From: Variovorax ginsengisoli
GTDB taxonomy: Bacteria; Pseudomonadota; Gammaproteobacteria; Burkholderiales; Burkholderiaceae_C
NCBI RefSeq assembly: GCF_030811835.1
Contig: NZ_JAUSRO010000022.1
Location: 1-64,000 of the forward strand
DNA: 64,000 nucleotides
Direction: 5' to 3'
Positions 23,904-32,400 of this stretch are shown in pieces. The notes beneath the pieces were generated by a model. That model saw nothing but the letters and a program-made list of their open reading frames with translations. It was not told the DNA's origin and did not search any database. Made by a program: the position numbers and the translations under genes. Position 1 is the stretch's first letter; each line of letters starts with the position of its first letter.

Positions 23904-25064
23904 ATGAGCATCGACTACGCCGGCTTCCGGCGTGAGCTGGAAACGTTCGCGCGCAGCGCCTGCCTCCCAGAGATCCGCGCCGTCGTCGCGGCCGGCCAGA
24001 AGATCACCAAGCGCGAGTACCAGACTTGGCAGCAGATCCTCCATGCGCGAGGCTGGGGCGCACCGAGCTGGCCGCTCGACGTGGGCGGCACCGGCTGGGA
24101 CATCCGCCAGCGGCTGATCTTCGAGGAGGTGATGGCCGAGAACGATTGCCCGCCGCTCTATCACCACGGCCTGGGCCACATCGGCCCGGTGATCATCCGC
24201 TTCGGCACGCCCGAGCAGAAGGCCCGCTTCCTGCCGGGCATCCTCGACGGGAGCGACTGGTGGTGCCAGGGCTATTCCGAGCCAGGCTCGGGGTCCGACC
24301 TGGCCTCGCTGTCGACCAGCGCACGGCGCGACGGCGACGAGTGGGTCGTCAACGGCCAGAAGATCTGGACCTCGCACGCCCACGAAGCCAACATGATCTA
24401 CATGCTGGTCCGCACCTCGAAGGAGGCGAAGAAGCAGGAAGGCATCTCGCTGCTGCTGGTGCCCATGGACAGCAAAGGCGTCACCGTGCGCCCGATCCAT
24501 ACCATCGACGGCTGGCATCACCTCAACGAAGTATTTTTCGACGAGGTGCGCGTGCGCGCGGACAACCTGATCGGCGAGGTCGGCAAGGGCTGGACCTGCG
24601 CGAAGTTCCTGCTCGAGCGCGAGCGCCTGCCCCCGGCGAACGTCGCGCGGCTCGAACTCATGCGCCGCCAGGTCACGCAGCTCGTCGCGCAGGCGGCGGG
24701 CCATGCCGTGGGCCGGCGCGACTTCGGCGGCCTGCACCACAAGCTGCTGCTGTGCGAGGCCGACGTGAAGGGCGCGCGCGTGATGATGGCGCAGGCGACC
24801 GACGACCTGATCCACCAGCGACCGCTGGGTGTGCAGCCCTCGGTCATCAAGATGACCTGCGCCGACGTGGCGCAGCGGCTGACGACCATCGCGCTGGACG
24901 CGGTCGGCCCCGATGCCGCCCATCGCTTTCTCGCGCAGGCCGGGGACGACGTGCCCGATGCCACCTGGATCCAGAACTACATGTTCACGCGCGCCCGCAC
25001 CATTGCCGGCGGCACCTCCGAGGTGCAGCGCAACGTCGTCGCCAACGAACTGCTGGGAGCCTGA
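23904..25064 (+). CDS. Acyl-CoA dehydrogenase, large-subunit (PimC-like)
   Basis: 386-aa FAD-dependent acyl-CoA dehydrogenase with AAAAGGAGACAAG before the ATG. Family marks: GWGAPSWPLDVGGTGWD, the substrate/FAD loop QGYSEPGSGSDLASL, VNGQKIWTSHAHEA and the C-terminal IAGGTSEVQRNVVANELLG. The catalytic-Glu position used by medium-chain enzymes (YEGT) is Ala-Gly here, so the base must be elsewhere, as in other members of this branch. The next gene, 3 bp away, encodes a shorter paralogue. The pair resembles the two-subunit PimC/PimD-type dehydrogenases, which act on dicarboxylyl or alicyclic CoA esters. Exact substrate unknown. Confidence 0.9.
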   Translation: MSIDYAGFRRELETFARSACLPEIRAVVAAGQKITKREYQTWQQILHARGWGAPSWPLDVGGTGWDIRQRLIFEEVMAENDCPPLYHHGLGHIGPVIIRFGTPEQKARFLPGILDGSDWWCQGYSEPGSGSDLASLSTSARRDGDEWVVNGQKIWTSHAHEANMIYMLVRTSKEAKKQEGISLLLVPMDSKGVTVRPIHTIDGWHHLNEVFFDEVRVRADNLIGEVGKGWTCAKFLLERERLPPANVARLELMRRQVTQLVAQAAGHAVGRRDFGGLHHKLLLCEADVKGARVMMAQATDDLIHQRPLGVQPSVIKMTCADVAQRLTTIALDAVGPDAAHRFLAQAGDDVPDATWIQNYMFTRARTIAGGTSEVQRNVVANELLGA

Positions 25065-25067
25065 GCC

Positions 25068-26180
25068 GTGTCCACTTCCTTCCCTTCCCTGTTTCCGGGC
25101 ATGCTGCTCGACGCCGCGGACCGCTACGCCGCGGACCATGCCGCGCAGGCGATCCAGGGCGATCCCGTGCGCGAGCTCGGCTGGACCGCCACGCTGGTGC
25201 CCGAAGACGCCGGCGGCGTCGGCGGCAGCCTGCGCGACCTCGCATCCATCGTCGAAGGCCTCGCCACGCATGGTCTGCAGCTGCCGGTGGTCGAGACCTG
25301 CGCCGTGGTGCCGCTGCTGCTGCAGGCGGCCGGTGCCGAGACGGCCCGTCGATGGCTCGAGGCCGTGGCCGAGGGCAGCGCGCAGATCGCGCCGCTGACC
25401 GCGCTGTCGGCCATGCCCGACGACAACGCCGTGGCCGCCCGTCACCTGGACATCGGCTTCGAACTCGACGGCGCCGTGCAGGGCGTGGACCTGAGCCTGC
25501 CCGCCACGCACTACCTGGTGCCCGCGCAGGTCGATGGCGAGGACGCGATCTTCCTGGTCGACGCCGAGCGCATCGGCGCGCCGAACGCCCGCTACCGCAC
25601 GATGGAAGGCCGCGCTGGCGCCGACTTCCGGCTGGCGCGGCTCGCCGTGCCGGCGGGGGCCTGCATCGCACGCGGCGATGCGGCGCGCGACGCGCTTTCG
25701 AAGGCCACCGACGCAGCCCTGCTGCTGACCGCCACCGACACGGTGGCCGCGCTGGCCACGCTCGTCCGCGAAACCGTCACCCACCTGAAGGAGCGTCGCC
25801 AGTTCGGCGTGGCGCTGTCGAGCTTCCAGGTGTTGCGCCACCGCGTGGCCGACATGTACGTGAAGTACCTCGGTGCGAAGGGCCTGGTGATCCACTGCTT
25901 GCACGCCCATGAGCAGGATGCACCCGACCTGCGCCGCACCTTGCGCCTGGCCAAGGTGTCGCTGGCCGAATCGGCACGGGCCTGCGCCGAATCGGCGATC
26001 CAGATGCACGGCGGCATGGGCGTGAGCGAAGAGGTGCTGGCCACGCGCATCGCGCAGCGCCTGATCGCATCGGAATTCCGCTATGGCGATCGCCTGCTGC
26101 ACGTGGCGCGACTGCTCGCCGAGCAGCCCGCCGTTCCATCCCTTTCACTGCCCGCCAACCACATCGGGGGAGCGCGATGA
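25068..26180 (+). CDS. Acyl-CoA dehydrogenase, small-subunit (PimD-like)
   Basis: 370 aa starting at a GTG (25068) three bases after the previous stop. The N-terminal half is weakly conserved; the C-terminal helical domain is clear (LVRETVTHLKERRQFGVALSSFQVLRHRVADMYV and SAIQMHGGMGVSEEVLATRIAQRLI). This asymmetry is typical of the partner subunit in heteromeric acyl-CoA dehydrogenases. Its stop overlaps the next ATG (ATGA at 26177-26180), implying translational coupling with the hydratase. Confidence 0.88.
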   Translation: MSTSFPSLFPGMLLDAADRYAADHAAQAIQGDPVRELGWTATLVPEDAGGVGGSLRDLASIVEGLATHGLQLPVVETCAVVPLLLQAAGAETARRWLEAVAEGSAQIAPLTALSAMPDDNAVAARHLDIGFELDGAVQGVDLSLPATHYLVPAQVDGEDAIFLVDAERIGAPNARYRTMEGRAGADFRLARLAVPAGACIARGDAARDALSKATDAALLLTATDTVAALATLVRETVTHLKERRQFGVALSSFQVLRHRVADMYVKYLGAKGLVIHCLHAHEQDAPDLRRTLRLAKVSLAESARACAESAIQMHGGMGVSEEVLATRIAQRLIASEFRYGDRLLHVARLLAEQPAVPSLSLPANHIGGAR

Positions 26181-26938
26181 GCATCCATCTGGAAGTTTCC
26201 GAACACATTGCCGTCGTCCGGCTCGACAAGCCGCCGGTCAACGCGCTGGCGCGCGCCACGCGGCGGCGCATGATCGAGATCTTCGACGAGATTTCCGAAC
26301 GCGCCGACGTGCGCGTGGCCATCCTCACGGGCACCGGCAAGTTCTTCTGCTCGGGCGCCGATCTCAAGGACCGCCCCGATCCCGACAAGGCCGGCGACTT
26401 CCTGGACCACAACCGCTGGACGCGCGAGACCGGCAATGCGATCCGCGAGTGCACCAAGCCCGTGATCGCTGCCGTCAACGGACCCGCGCTGGGTGCGGGC
26501 TTCGGGCTGATGGCCGCGTGCGACATCTTTCTTGCCAGCGAGGATGCGACCTTCGCCATGCCCGAGATCAACGTGGGCTTGGCCGGCGGCGTGTCGATGC
26601 TCAGGACGATGGTGGGCCGCTCGTTCACGCGTCGCATGTTCTTCACCGGCATGAAGGTACCGGCCGCCGAGCTGTACCGCCGCGGCGTGCTCGACGAGGT
26701 GGTGCCCGCCGAGCAGCTGATGCCGCTGGCGATGGAGATCGCGCAGGAGATCGCTTCGAAGGCGCCGCTGGCCGTCATGCATGCGAAGCAGGCCGCCAAC
26801 ATGATGGACTTGATGCCGCAGCGCGACGGCTACCGCTTCGAGCAGAACATCACCATGGCGCTGGCCCAGACGGAGGATGCGCAGGAAGCCCGCATGGCAT
26901 TCCTCGAGAAGCGCCCACCCGTGTACAAGGGGCGCTGA
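26177..26938 (+). CDS. Enoyl-CoA hydratase/isomerase family protein
   Basis: 253-aa crotonase-fold protein. The oxyanion-hole segments are FFCSGADLKD and GPALGAGFGLMAACD. Of the two glutamates used by classical hydratases, the second is present (MPEINVGL) but the first is replaced by Gly (GFGLM instead of CELAM). The reaction may therefore be isomerisation, hydrolysis or C-C cleavage rather than plain hydration. Overlaps the acyl-CoA dehydrogenase gene by 4 bp and is followed after one base by the synthetase gene. Acts on the enoyl-CoA presumably made by the dehydrogenase pair. Confidence 0.9.
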   Translation: MSIHLEVSEHIAVVRLDKPPVNALARATRRRMIEIFDEISERADVRVAILTGTGKFFCSGADLKDRPDPDKAGDFLDHNRWTRETGNAIRECTKPVIAAVNGPALGAGFGLMAACDIFLASEDATFAMPEINVGLAGGVSMLRTMVGRSFTRRMFFTGMKVPAAELYRRGVLDEVVPAEQLMPLAMEIAQEIASKAPLAVMHAKQAANMMDLMPQRDGYRFEQNITMALAQTEDAQEARMAFLEKRPPVYKGR

Positions 26939-26939
26939 G

Positions 26940-29081
26940 ATGCAGGCTGTGGAAGTGGGGCGCGGCCTGGACGCGCTGTTCAAGCCGCGCTCGATCGCCA
27001 TCTTCGGCGCCTCGGACGACGTCAGCAAGATCGGCGGCCGGCCGCTGCAGTTCCTGCAGAAGTACGGCTACGCCGGCTGCATCTACCCGATCAATCGCAA
27101 GGCCGGGCGCGTGCAGTCGCTGACGGCATACGCCAACCTGGCGGACCTGCCCGAGGCGCCCGAGCTGGCCGTGGTCGCGGTGCCGCCCGCGGGCGTGCTC
27201 GAGGCGGTGCAGGCCTGCGCACAACGCGGCGTGAAGGCGGTGGTCATCCTGTCCGCCGGTTTTTCCGAGATGGGCGAGGAGGGCAGCCGCCTGCAGATGC
27301 AGATCGGCGACGTGGCGCGGGCAACGGGCATGCGCATTGTCGGCCCCAACTGCCTGGGCGCGGTCGGCGTGCCTGACCGGAGCATCGCGACATTTTCCGT
27401 TGCGCTGGAAGGCGCCTTCCCCGACACCGGCACCGTGGGCATCGTCTCGCAGAGCGGCAACCTGGGCAGCTTCACGCTGCGCCTGGCCGGCGAACGCGGC
27501 CTGGGCATCAGCCGCATGCTGACCACGGGCAACGAATGCGACGTCGACATCGCCGACGCCGTTGCCTCTTTGGCGGTCGACCCTGGCACGTCGGTGATCC
27601 TGTGCTGCATGGAGACCTGTCGCGATGGCGCGAAGCTGCGCCAGGCGATGGCCCTGGCGCGCGAAGCCGGCAAACCCCTGGTCGTGCTGAAGGTCGGCGT
27701 GTCCGAGGCCGGCAGCGAGGCCGCGGCCTCGCACACCGGCGCGCTGGCCTGTTCGGACGCGGTGTTCGATGCAGTGCTGCGCGAAGGCGGGGCCGTTCGC
27801 GTGCCCAGCATCGAGCAGTTGCTCGAAGTCGGCCACGCGCTGTCGGTGGTTGGGCCGGCACGCCTGCCCACGGGCCACCGCGTGGCGGTACTCACGGCCT
27901 CGGGCGGGTTCGGCGTGCTGCTGGCCGATGCGGCCAGCGCGCAGGGCCTCGCGCTGCCCAAGCTGCGCGCCGAGACGCAGCAGCGCATCCTGTCGATCGT
28001 GCCCTTCGCGGCGCCGTCGAATCCGGTCGACATGACGGCACAGGTTTCGAGCCGTCCCGAGGTGCTGGCCCAGGTGCTCGATGCGGTCGCGCGGGACGAC
28101 AGCTGCGACGCGTTGATCCTGCAGTCGGCCAGCGCCTTCCACGTGCCTCGGCTGCGCGACGTGTACCTCGGTGCGCTGGCGCAGGTGCGCAAGGACCATC
28201 CGTCGCGCCTGATCGTGCTGTGCGCACGGGCCCCGCAGGACGTGCGCGTCCAGCTCACGGCGATGGGTTTTCCGGTGGTGGAGGGCATCGATGCCGCCTG
28301 CGCGACGCTGTCGGCGCTGATGCGCCACGGCGCGGGCCGCGCGATCGGGGCGTCGTCGCCCACGGCGGCCGCCATCGAATGCGCGCCACTGGCGCCAGAG
28401 GCTTTCACCACCGAGGCCAGTGCCAAGGGCGTCCTGGCCGAAGCGGGCCTCCCCGTGCCGCTGGAGGTGATCGTCGGCAGCCGCGACGAGGCGCTCGCCG
28501 CCGGCCGCCGGCTCAGCTTCCCGCTGGTGCTGAAGATCGTTTCGCCCGACATCCCGCACAAGACCGAGGTCGGCGGCGTGTTCGTCGGCGTGCGTTCCGA
28601 AGCGCAGCTCGCCGAGGAATACGACAGCCTTCTGGCGCGCGTGGCGCAGAACGCGCCGCAGGCTCGCATCACCGGCGTGCTGGTGGCGCAGATGGTGCAA
28701 GGCGGCGTCGAACTGATCCTCGGAACCACGAAGGACCCGGTGTTCGGTCCGATGGTGATGGTCGGCCTGGGCGGCATCTTCGCCGAGATACTGAAGGACG
28801 TGGCCCTGCAGCCCGCGCCGGTCGATGAGGCGCAGGCCACGGCGATGCTGCGTTCGCTCAAGGCCTTCCCGCTGCTCGACGGCGCGCGTGGTCGGCCCAA
28901 GGCCGACTTGCAGGCCGCGGCACAGGCCATCGTGGCCTTGTCCCGCTTCGCCGTTCGCCATGCGCAGAGTGTGGCGGAGATCGATATCAACCCACTGGTG
29001 GTGCTGGACCAGGGGCGCGGCGCCTATGCGCTGGACGCCCTGCTGGTGCCTGCGCCGCCGGCCGAGAAAGCCAAGCCATGA
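26940..29081 (+). CDS. ADP-forming acyl-CoA synthetase (CoA-binding plus ATP-grasp fusion)
   Basis: 713 aa from ATG 26940, one base after the hydratase stop. The order is a CoA-binding Rossmann domain (about 10-140, FKPRSIAIFGASDD), a succinyl-CoA-ligase-like domain with the phospho-histidine His265 (AASHTGALACSD), and an ATP-grasp domain (about 490-700, FPLVLKIVSPDIPHKTEVGG, EINPLVVL near the end). It lacks the GNAT acetyltransferase domain of Pat enzymes, so it is a metabolic synthetase rather than a protein acetylase. It would make an acyl-CoA from acid, ATP and CoA, probably the entry step for this operon's substrate, or run in reverse to make ATP. Stop overlaps the SDR start. Confidence 0.9.
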   Translation: MQAVEVGRGLDALFKPRSIAIFGASDDVSKIGGRPLQFLQKYGYAGCIYPINRKAGRVQSLTAYANLADLPEAPELAVVAVPPAGVLEAVQACAQRGVKAVVILSAGFSEMGEEGSRLQMQIGDVARATGMRIVGPNCLGAVGVPDRSIATFSVALEGAFPDTGTVGIVSQSGNLGSFTLRLAGERGLGISRMLTTGNECDVDIADAVASLAVDPGTSVILCCMETCRDGAKLRQAMALAREAGKPLVVLKVGVSEAGSEAAASHTGALACSDAVFDAVLREGGAVRVPSIEQLLEVGHALSVVGPARLPTGHRVAVLTASGGFGVLLADAASAQGLALPKLRAETQQRILSIVPFAAPSNPVDMTAQVSSRPEVLAQVLDAVARDDSCDALILQSASAFHVPRLRDVYLGALAQVRKDHPSRLIVLCARAPQDVRVQLTAMGFPVVEGIDAACATLSALMRHGAGRAIGASSPTAAAIECAPLAPEAFTTEASAKGVLAEAGLPVPLEVIVGSRDEALAAGRRLSFPLVLKIVSPDIPHKTEVGGVFVGVRSEAQLAEEYDSLLARVAQNAPQARITGVLVAQMVQGGVELILGTTKDPVFGPMVMVGLGGIFAEILKDVALQPAPVDEAQATAMLRSLKAFPLLDGARGRPKADLQAAAQAIVALSRFAVRHAQSVAEIDINPLVVLDQGRGAYALDALLVPAPPAEKAKP

Positions 29082-29836
29082 ACATGTCCCTCAGCGGCCG
29101 TACGGCCTTCATCAGCGGCGCGGGCCATGGAATCGGCCGTGCCACCGCCCGCGCCATGGCCCGCCTGGGCGCCACCGTCGGCATCAATGACCTCAAGCCG
29201 CAGTTCGTGGAGGAGGCCGTGGCCGAGATCCACGCCCTGGGCGGCCAGGCGATCGGATTGCCGTGCGACGTGTCGACGCGCGACGGCATGCGTGAGGCCG
29301 TCGCGCAGTTCCGGCGCGATGCCGGCCGGCTGGACATCATGGTCAACAACGCCGCGTGGGTGCGCTACCAACCGCTGGCGGAGATCACGCCTGACGTGAT
29401 GGACCGCATGGTCGAGATCGGCTTCAAGTCGGTGATCTGGGGCATCCAGGCCGCAGCCGAGGCCATGGATGCCGAGCGCGGCGGTTCGATCATCAACGTC
29501 GCCTCCATCGCGGCCTTCAAGTCGCCAATGCGCTCGGTGGTCTACAGCGGGATCAAGGCCGGCGTGCTGGGCATCACCCGCGCATCGGCGGCCGACCTGG
29601 GCGCGCGCAACATCCGCGTGAACGCGGTGGCGCCTGGCGCCGTGCCCACCGAAGGCACCGCCAAGCATCGCAACCTCGAGCTCGACGCCAAGCGCATCGG
29701 CCGCACGCCGCTGGGCCGATTGGGCACGGTGGAAGACATCGCCGATGCCATCTGCTTCCTGGCCGGTGACGCATCGCGCTTTTTCAATGCGGACGTGCTG
29801 CGACTGGATGGCGGTGCCTCGGAGACTTCGCTGTGA
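29078..29836 (+). CDS. Short-chain dehydrogenase/reductase
   Basis: 252-aa classical SDR. Cofactor motif SGAGHGIGRATA near the N-terminus, NNAA, catalytic Ser in NVASIAAF and Tyr/Lys in YSGIKAG, and a C-terminal LRLDGGASETSL. The residue after the second strand is Asp in GINDLKP, pointing to NAD(H). ATGA overlap with the synthetase gene and GTGA overlap with the VOC gene put it in the same coupled transcript. Probably oxidises a hydroxyacyl intermediate or an alcohol released by the monooxygenase; which one is not known. Confidence 0.9.
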   Translation: MNMSLSGRTAFISGAGHGIGRATARAMARLGATVGINDLKPQFVEEAVAEIHALGGQAIGLPCDVSTRDGMREAVAQFRRDAGRLDIMVNNAAWVRYQPLAEITPDVMDRMVEIGFKSVIWGIQAAAEAMDAERGGSIINVASIAAFKSPMRSVVYSGIKAGVLGITRASAADLGARNIRVNAVAPGAVPTEGTAKHRNLELDAKRIGRTPLGRLGTVEDIADAICFLAGDASRFFNADVLRLDGGASETSL

Positions 29837-30213
29837 CCGGCGCCGTGACCGCCCCCAAGCGCGTGCAGAGCGTGTTCGTCGTGGCGCGCGAGCCGGCCAG
29901 CCTGCATGCCTTCTATGAAGGTGCGCTCGGCCTCCCGTTGAAGTTTCGCGATGGCGACCGCTGGATCCAGTACGGCGTCGGCAACACCAACGTGGCGCTG
30001 GCCTGCGCCGAAGAGGCGGCGCCCGCCACCAGCGGCCTCGTGATGGTGCTCGAGGTGGAGGATTTCGAGGGCGCGCAGGAGCGTATCGCCGCCGCCGGCG
30101 GCCAAGTGCTGGGCTTGCGCGACATGGGCAGCCATGGCGCGGTGCTGTCGCTGCGCGACCCCGAAGGCAACCTGGTGCAGCTGTTCCGCCGCGCCGCGGC
30201 CCCGGCGGCATGA
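29833..30213 (+). CDS. VOC-superfamily (glyoxalase/bleomycin-resistance fold) protein
   Basis: 126-aa single VOC module pair (beta-alpha-beta-beta-beta twice) starting at the GTG at 29833, which overlaps the SDR stop. Landmarks: VQSVFVVAREPASLHAFYEGALGLPL and LSLRDPEGNLVQLFR. The usual metal-ligand positions are not all His/Glu (the first strand has no His), so it may be a binding protein or an isomerase/epimerase rather than a glyoxalase. Part of the tightly overlapping operon; function there is unknown. Confidence 0.82.
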   Translation: MTGAVTAPKRVQSVFVVAREPASLHAFYEGALGLPLKFRDGDRWIQYGVGNTNVALACAEEAAPATSGLVMVLEVEDFEGAQERIAAAGGQVLGLRDMGSHGAVLSLRDPEGNLVQLFRRAAAPAA

Positions 30214-30755
30214 CGGCGGTCGCATCGATGCCGGACGGCCTGCAGGCGCTGCTCGACCGCGAGGCGATCCGTGACTGCCTGTACCGCTACTGCCGCGGCA
30301 TCGATCGCGTTGACGAGGCGGCCTTGCGCTCGGCCTACTGGGAAGACGCCACTGATTGTCATGGCGCGTGGAACGGCAGTGCCGAAGGTTTCATTGCGCA
30401 GGCGCTTTCCCGGCTGCGGCAGGGCGGGCGTCGCGTTCATCAGATCACCAATGTGCTGATCGATCTGCATGGTGACACTGCTGCGGTCGAGAGCAGCTTC
30501 TTCGCGCTGCAGGCCACGGCTGCACGGCCGGAGCGCGAGACCTTCCTTTGCGGCCGCTATGTCGATCGCTTCGAGCGCCGCGGCGGCGCCTGGCGCGTGG
30601 CCGCGCGCACAGTGGTCTACGACTGGATCGAGGAACGCGACCGGCCCGAGTTGACGCAGGATGCTGCCGCACTTTTCGGCGCGCGTCAGCCCGTGGGTAC
30701 AACCGCGCCCCACGATGCGTTCTATGCGCTGCAGCAGCAGATGCTTGCGGCCTGA
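30210..30755 (+). CDS. SnoaL-like/NTF2-fold protein
   Basis: 181 aa, overlapping the VOC stop by 4 bp. The N-terminus LLDREAIRDCLYRYCRGIDRVDEAALRSAYWEDATDCHGAWNG is the standard SnoaL_4 opening with a CRGxDRxD block, followed by cone-shaped alpha+beta sequence and VAARTVVYDWIE. Members act as small dehydratases, cyclases or isomerases, or as non-catalytic partners of ring-hydroxylating enzymes. Eight bases before the double SDR gene. A role in ring or steroid-like chemistry is suggestive only. Confidence 0.82.
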   Translation: MTAVASMPDGLQALLDREAIRDCLYRYCRGIDRVDEAALRSAYWEDATDCHGAWNGSAEGFIAQALSRLRQGGRRVHQITNVLIDLHGDTAAVESSFFALQATAARPERETFLCGRYVDRFERRGGAWRVAARTVVYDWIEERDRPELTQDAAALFGARQPVGTTAPHDAFYALQQQMLAA

Positions 30756-30763
30756 ACACTGCC

Positions 30764-32029
30764 ATGTCTCTTTCCGCACCCAGCTCCGGTAGCCCCGACG
30801 CACCGACTGCGCTCATCACCGGCGCGGCCGCCGGCATCGGACGCGCCACCGCGCTTCGACTTGCGAGCGCGGGCTGGCGTTGTGTGCTGGTTGATGCAGA
30901 CGCGGCTGCGATGCAGCGGCTCGCCGCGGCCTGGCCTCCAACTGTGCCGGAGCCGCTGTGTCAGGTCGCCGATCTGACCGATGCCACGCAGATCGAGGCG
31001 CTGGGCCAGGCGCTGCCGTCGCTCGATGCGCTCATCAACAACGCCGGCCTGTCGGCTGGTGGCGCCGAGGCCACCTCGGGCGGTGACGACGGCAGCGCGG
31101 CACGCCTGCTCGCGCTCAACCTTGCGGCGCCAGCGCGCATGGTTCAGGCCTGTTCACCGTGGCTGCGGCGCGGCGCTCGCATCGTCAACCTGGCCTCGGG
31201 CGCCGGCTTGCGCGCCATCCCCTGGCGAGGTCTCTACAGCCCGAGCAAGGCCGGGCTGATCGCCCAGACCCGCGCGTTGGCCAAGGCGCGGCCCGAATGG
31301 ACCGTGACCGCGCTGGCCCCGGGCTTCGTGCGGACCGAACTCGTGCAGCGGCTCATCGACGACGGCCGGCTGGACCCGGCACAGGCAGTTTCCAAAGTAC
31401 CGATGGGCCGCATGGCCGAGCCTGAGGAGATCGCCGAGGCGCTGTGCTTCCTGGTCAGCCTCGGCGCGCGTGCGCTTACGGGCCAGCTCCTGGTACTGGA
31501 TGGCGGCTCGTCGGTGTGCGGCGGCAGCACGCCCTTGCCGCCGAGCGCACATTCGCCGCTGCGCTTCGATGCGCCGCTGCGGCCGAGCGTCGAAGCGATG
31601 GCCGTGCCGTCATGGCGCCAGGCACTGGATGCGTGGACGCGTTCGCATGCGAGCCATGTTGATGCGGAATTTGATGGCTACCCGGCCGTGATCGACGGCA
31701 GCGTGCTCGACGCATCGCCTGGCACGCAACTCGAGGCCGTGCTGGAGGTCGCACGCCGCTTCCGCGCGCGCCATGCGGCGCTGGCCAGCCTGACTTTGTT
31801 ACTCCCTGCGCCCGAGGCCAACACGTCATGGGAACTGGTCGGTGACGCAGAGGCCGTCCGGATGCTGGTGGCCACGCTCGCGGCCGAGTGGGGTGCGCGT
31901 GGCCTGCGCATCAATGCGCTGGTGCTTGCTTCGGAGCTTGCGGCCGAAGGCTGCTTGCCAGTGCTGGAATACCTCAGTGGCCCTCGCGCTCAGTTCCTCA
32001 CAGGCCAGGTTCTGCAACCTGGCCTGTGA
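30764..32029 (+). CDS. Tandem SDR protein: active N-terminal SDR with degenerate second SDR half
   Basis: 421 aa from ATG 30764, far longer than a 250-aa SDR. Residues 1-250 form a full classical SDR: TGAAAGIGRATA, NNAG, NLASGAG, YSPSKAG and the end LVLDGGSSVCGG. Residues about 265-421 look like the C-terminal part of another SDR (VATLAAEWGARGLRINALVLA, SGPRAQFLTGQVLQPG) but contain no glycine-rich cofactor motif and no YxxxK. This half is probably structural, as in some double-hotdog or FabG-like fusions. Its TGA overlaps a GTG that began a now-broken Bug gene. Confidence 0.85.
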   Translation: MSLSAPSSGSPDAPTALITGAAAGIGRATALRLASAGWRCVLVDADAAAMQRLAAAWPPTVPEPLCQVADLTDATQIEALGQALPSLDALINNAGLSAGGAEATSGGDDGSAARLLALNLAAPARMVQACSPWLRRGARIVNLASGAGLRAIPWRGLYSPSKAGLIAQTRALAKARPEWTVTALAPGFVRTELVQRLIDDGRLDPAQAVSKVPMGRMAEPEEIAEALCFLVSLGARALTGQLLVLDGGSSVCGGSTPLPPSAHSPLRFDAPLRPSVEAMAVPSWRQALDAWTRSHASHVDAEFDGYPAVIDGSVLDASPGTQLEAVLEVARRFRARHAALASLTLLLPAPEANTSWELVGDAEAVRMLVATLAAEWGARGLRINALVLASELAAEGCLPVLEYLSGPRAQFLTGQVLQPGL

Positions 32030-32164
32030 TCCTTTTCGGCGTCCGTCGCCGCCTGTTGGCTGGCGCAGGCCTGCTCGCCCTGCAGGGGTTCGCTGTGGGC
32101 CGACGAGCTCAGGGCTGGCCCGTCTGCCCGATCCGACGGCTACACGTTACTGCTTGTAGAGTAA
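32026..32164 (+). pseudogene. Remnant of a Bug-family receptor gene
   Basis: A GTG at 32026 overlaps the upstream stop (GTGA) and opens a signal-peptide-like reading RRRLLAGAGLLALQGFAVGR followed by RAQGWPV, the usual start of a Bug protein. Within about 35 codons the frame breaks. In the +1 frame, SDGYTLLL appears (32132-32155), the motif that sits near residue 100 of Bug proteins, then VE and a TAA at 32162. This fits an internal deletion of roughly 60 codons plus loss of the rest. The GTGA coupling suggests the receptor was once the last gene of the ten-gene operon. Confidence 0.6.
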
Positions 32165-32238
32165 GCGGCCGAGGCTTCGGCTGCTGCGCCCGAGTGGCGC
32201 TAAGAACTGTGGCACCAAAGGGGCGCGCATCCCGACCG

Positions 32239-32400
32239 TCATCGGCATGCGCTGTGCCGTACCGCCGTCAACGCTGCTGCCATCAGAACCACACCCGCCA
32301 GTTGCACCGCGCTGAGCGCGCGTCCATACACCGTCCAGTCCATGAAGATCGCGCCCACGGGGTAGACGAACTGCAGCAGCGCAATGCGGTTGGTGCCGGC
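32239..32400 (-). pseudogene. 3' remnant of an EamA/DMT-family transporter gene
   Basis: Read on the minus strand, 53 codons before a TGA (32239-32241) give ALLQFVYPVGAIFMDWTVYG and then RALSAVQLAGVVLMAAALTA, the characteristic last two transmembrane helices of a DMT permease. Upstream (above 32400) the DNA switches directly into LysR coding sequence on the other strand, so about four fifths of the gene is gone. Confidence 0.65.

Noticed and set aside
23889..26102. A 737-codon open frame on the minus strand
   Set aside because: Antisense to the two acyl-CoA dehydrogenase genes; composition is typical of a shadow frame.
26850..28990. Two overlapping minus-strand open frames of over 600 codons
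   Set aside because: Both are antisense to the ADP-forming acyl-CoA synthetase, which has complete domains and operon overlaps.
30548..30763. An N-terminal extension of the double SDR into the SnoaL-like gene
   Set aside because: The 72 extra residues are the out-of-frame reading of the SnoaL-like gene; ATG 30764 gives a normal SDR start.
31888..32400. An upstream extension of the truncated LysR frame
   Set aside because: This part overlaps the end of the double SDR, the Bug remnant and antisense EamA sequence; it is chance open frame, not LysR.
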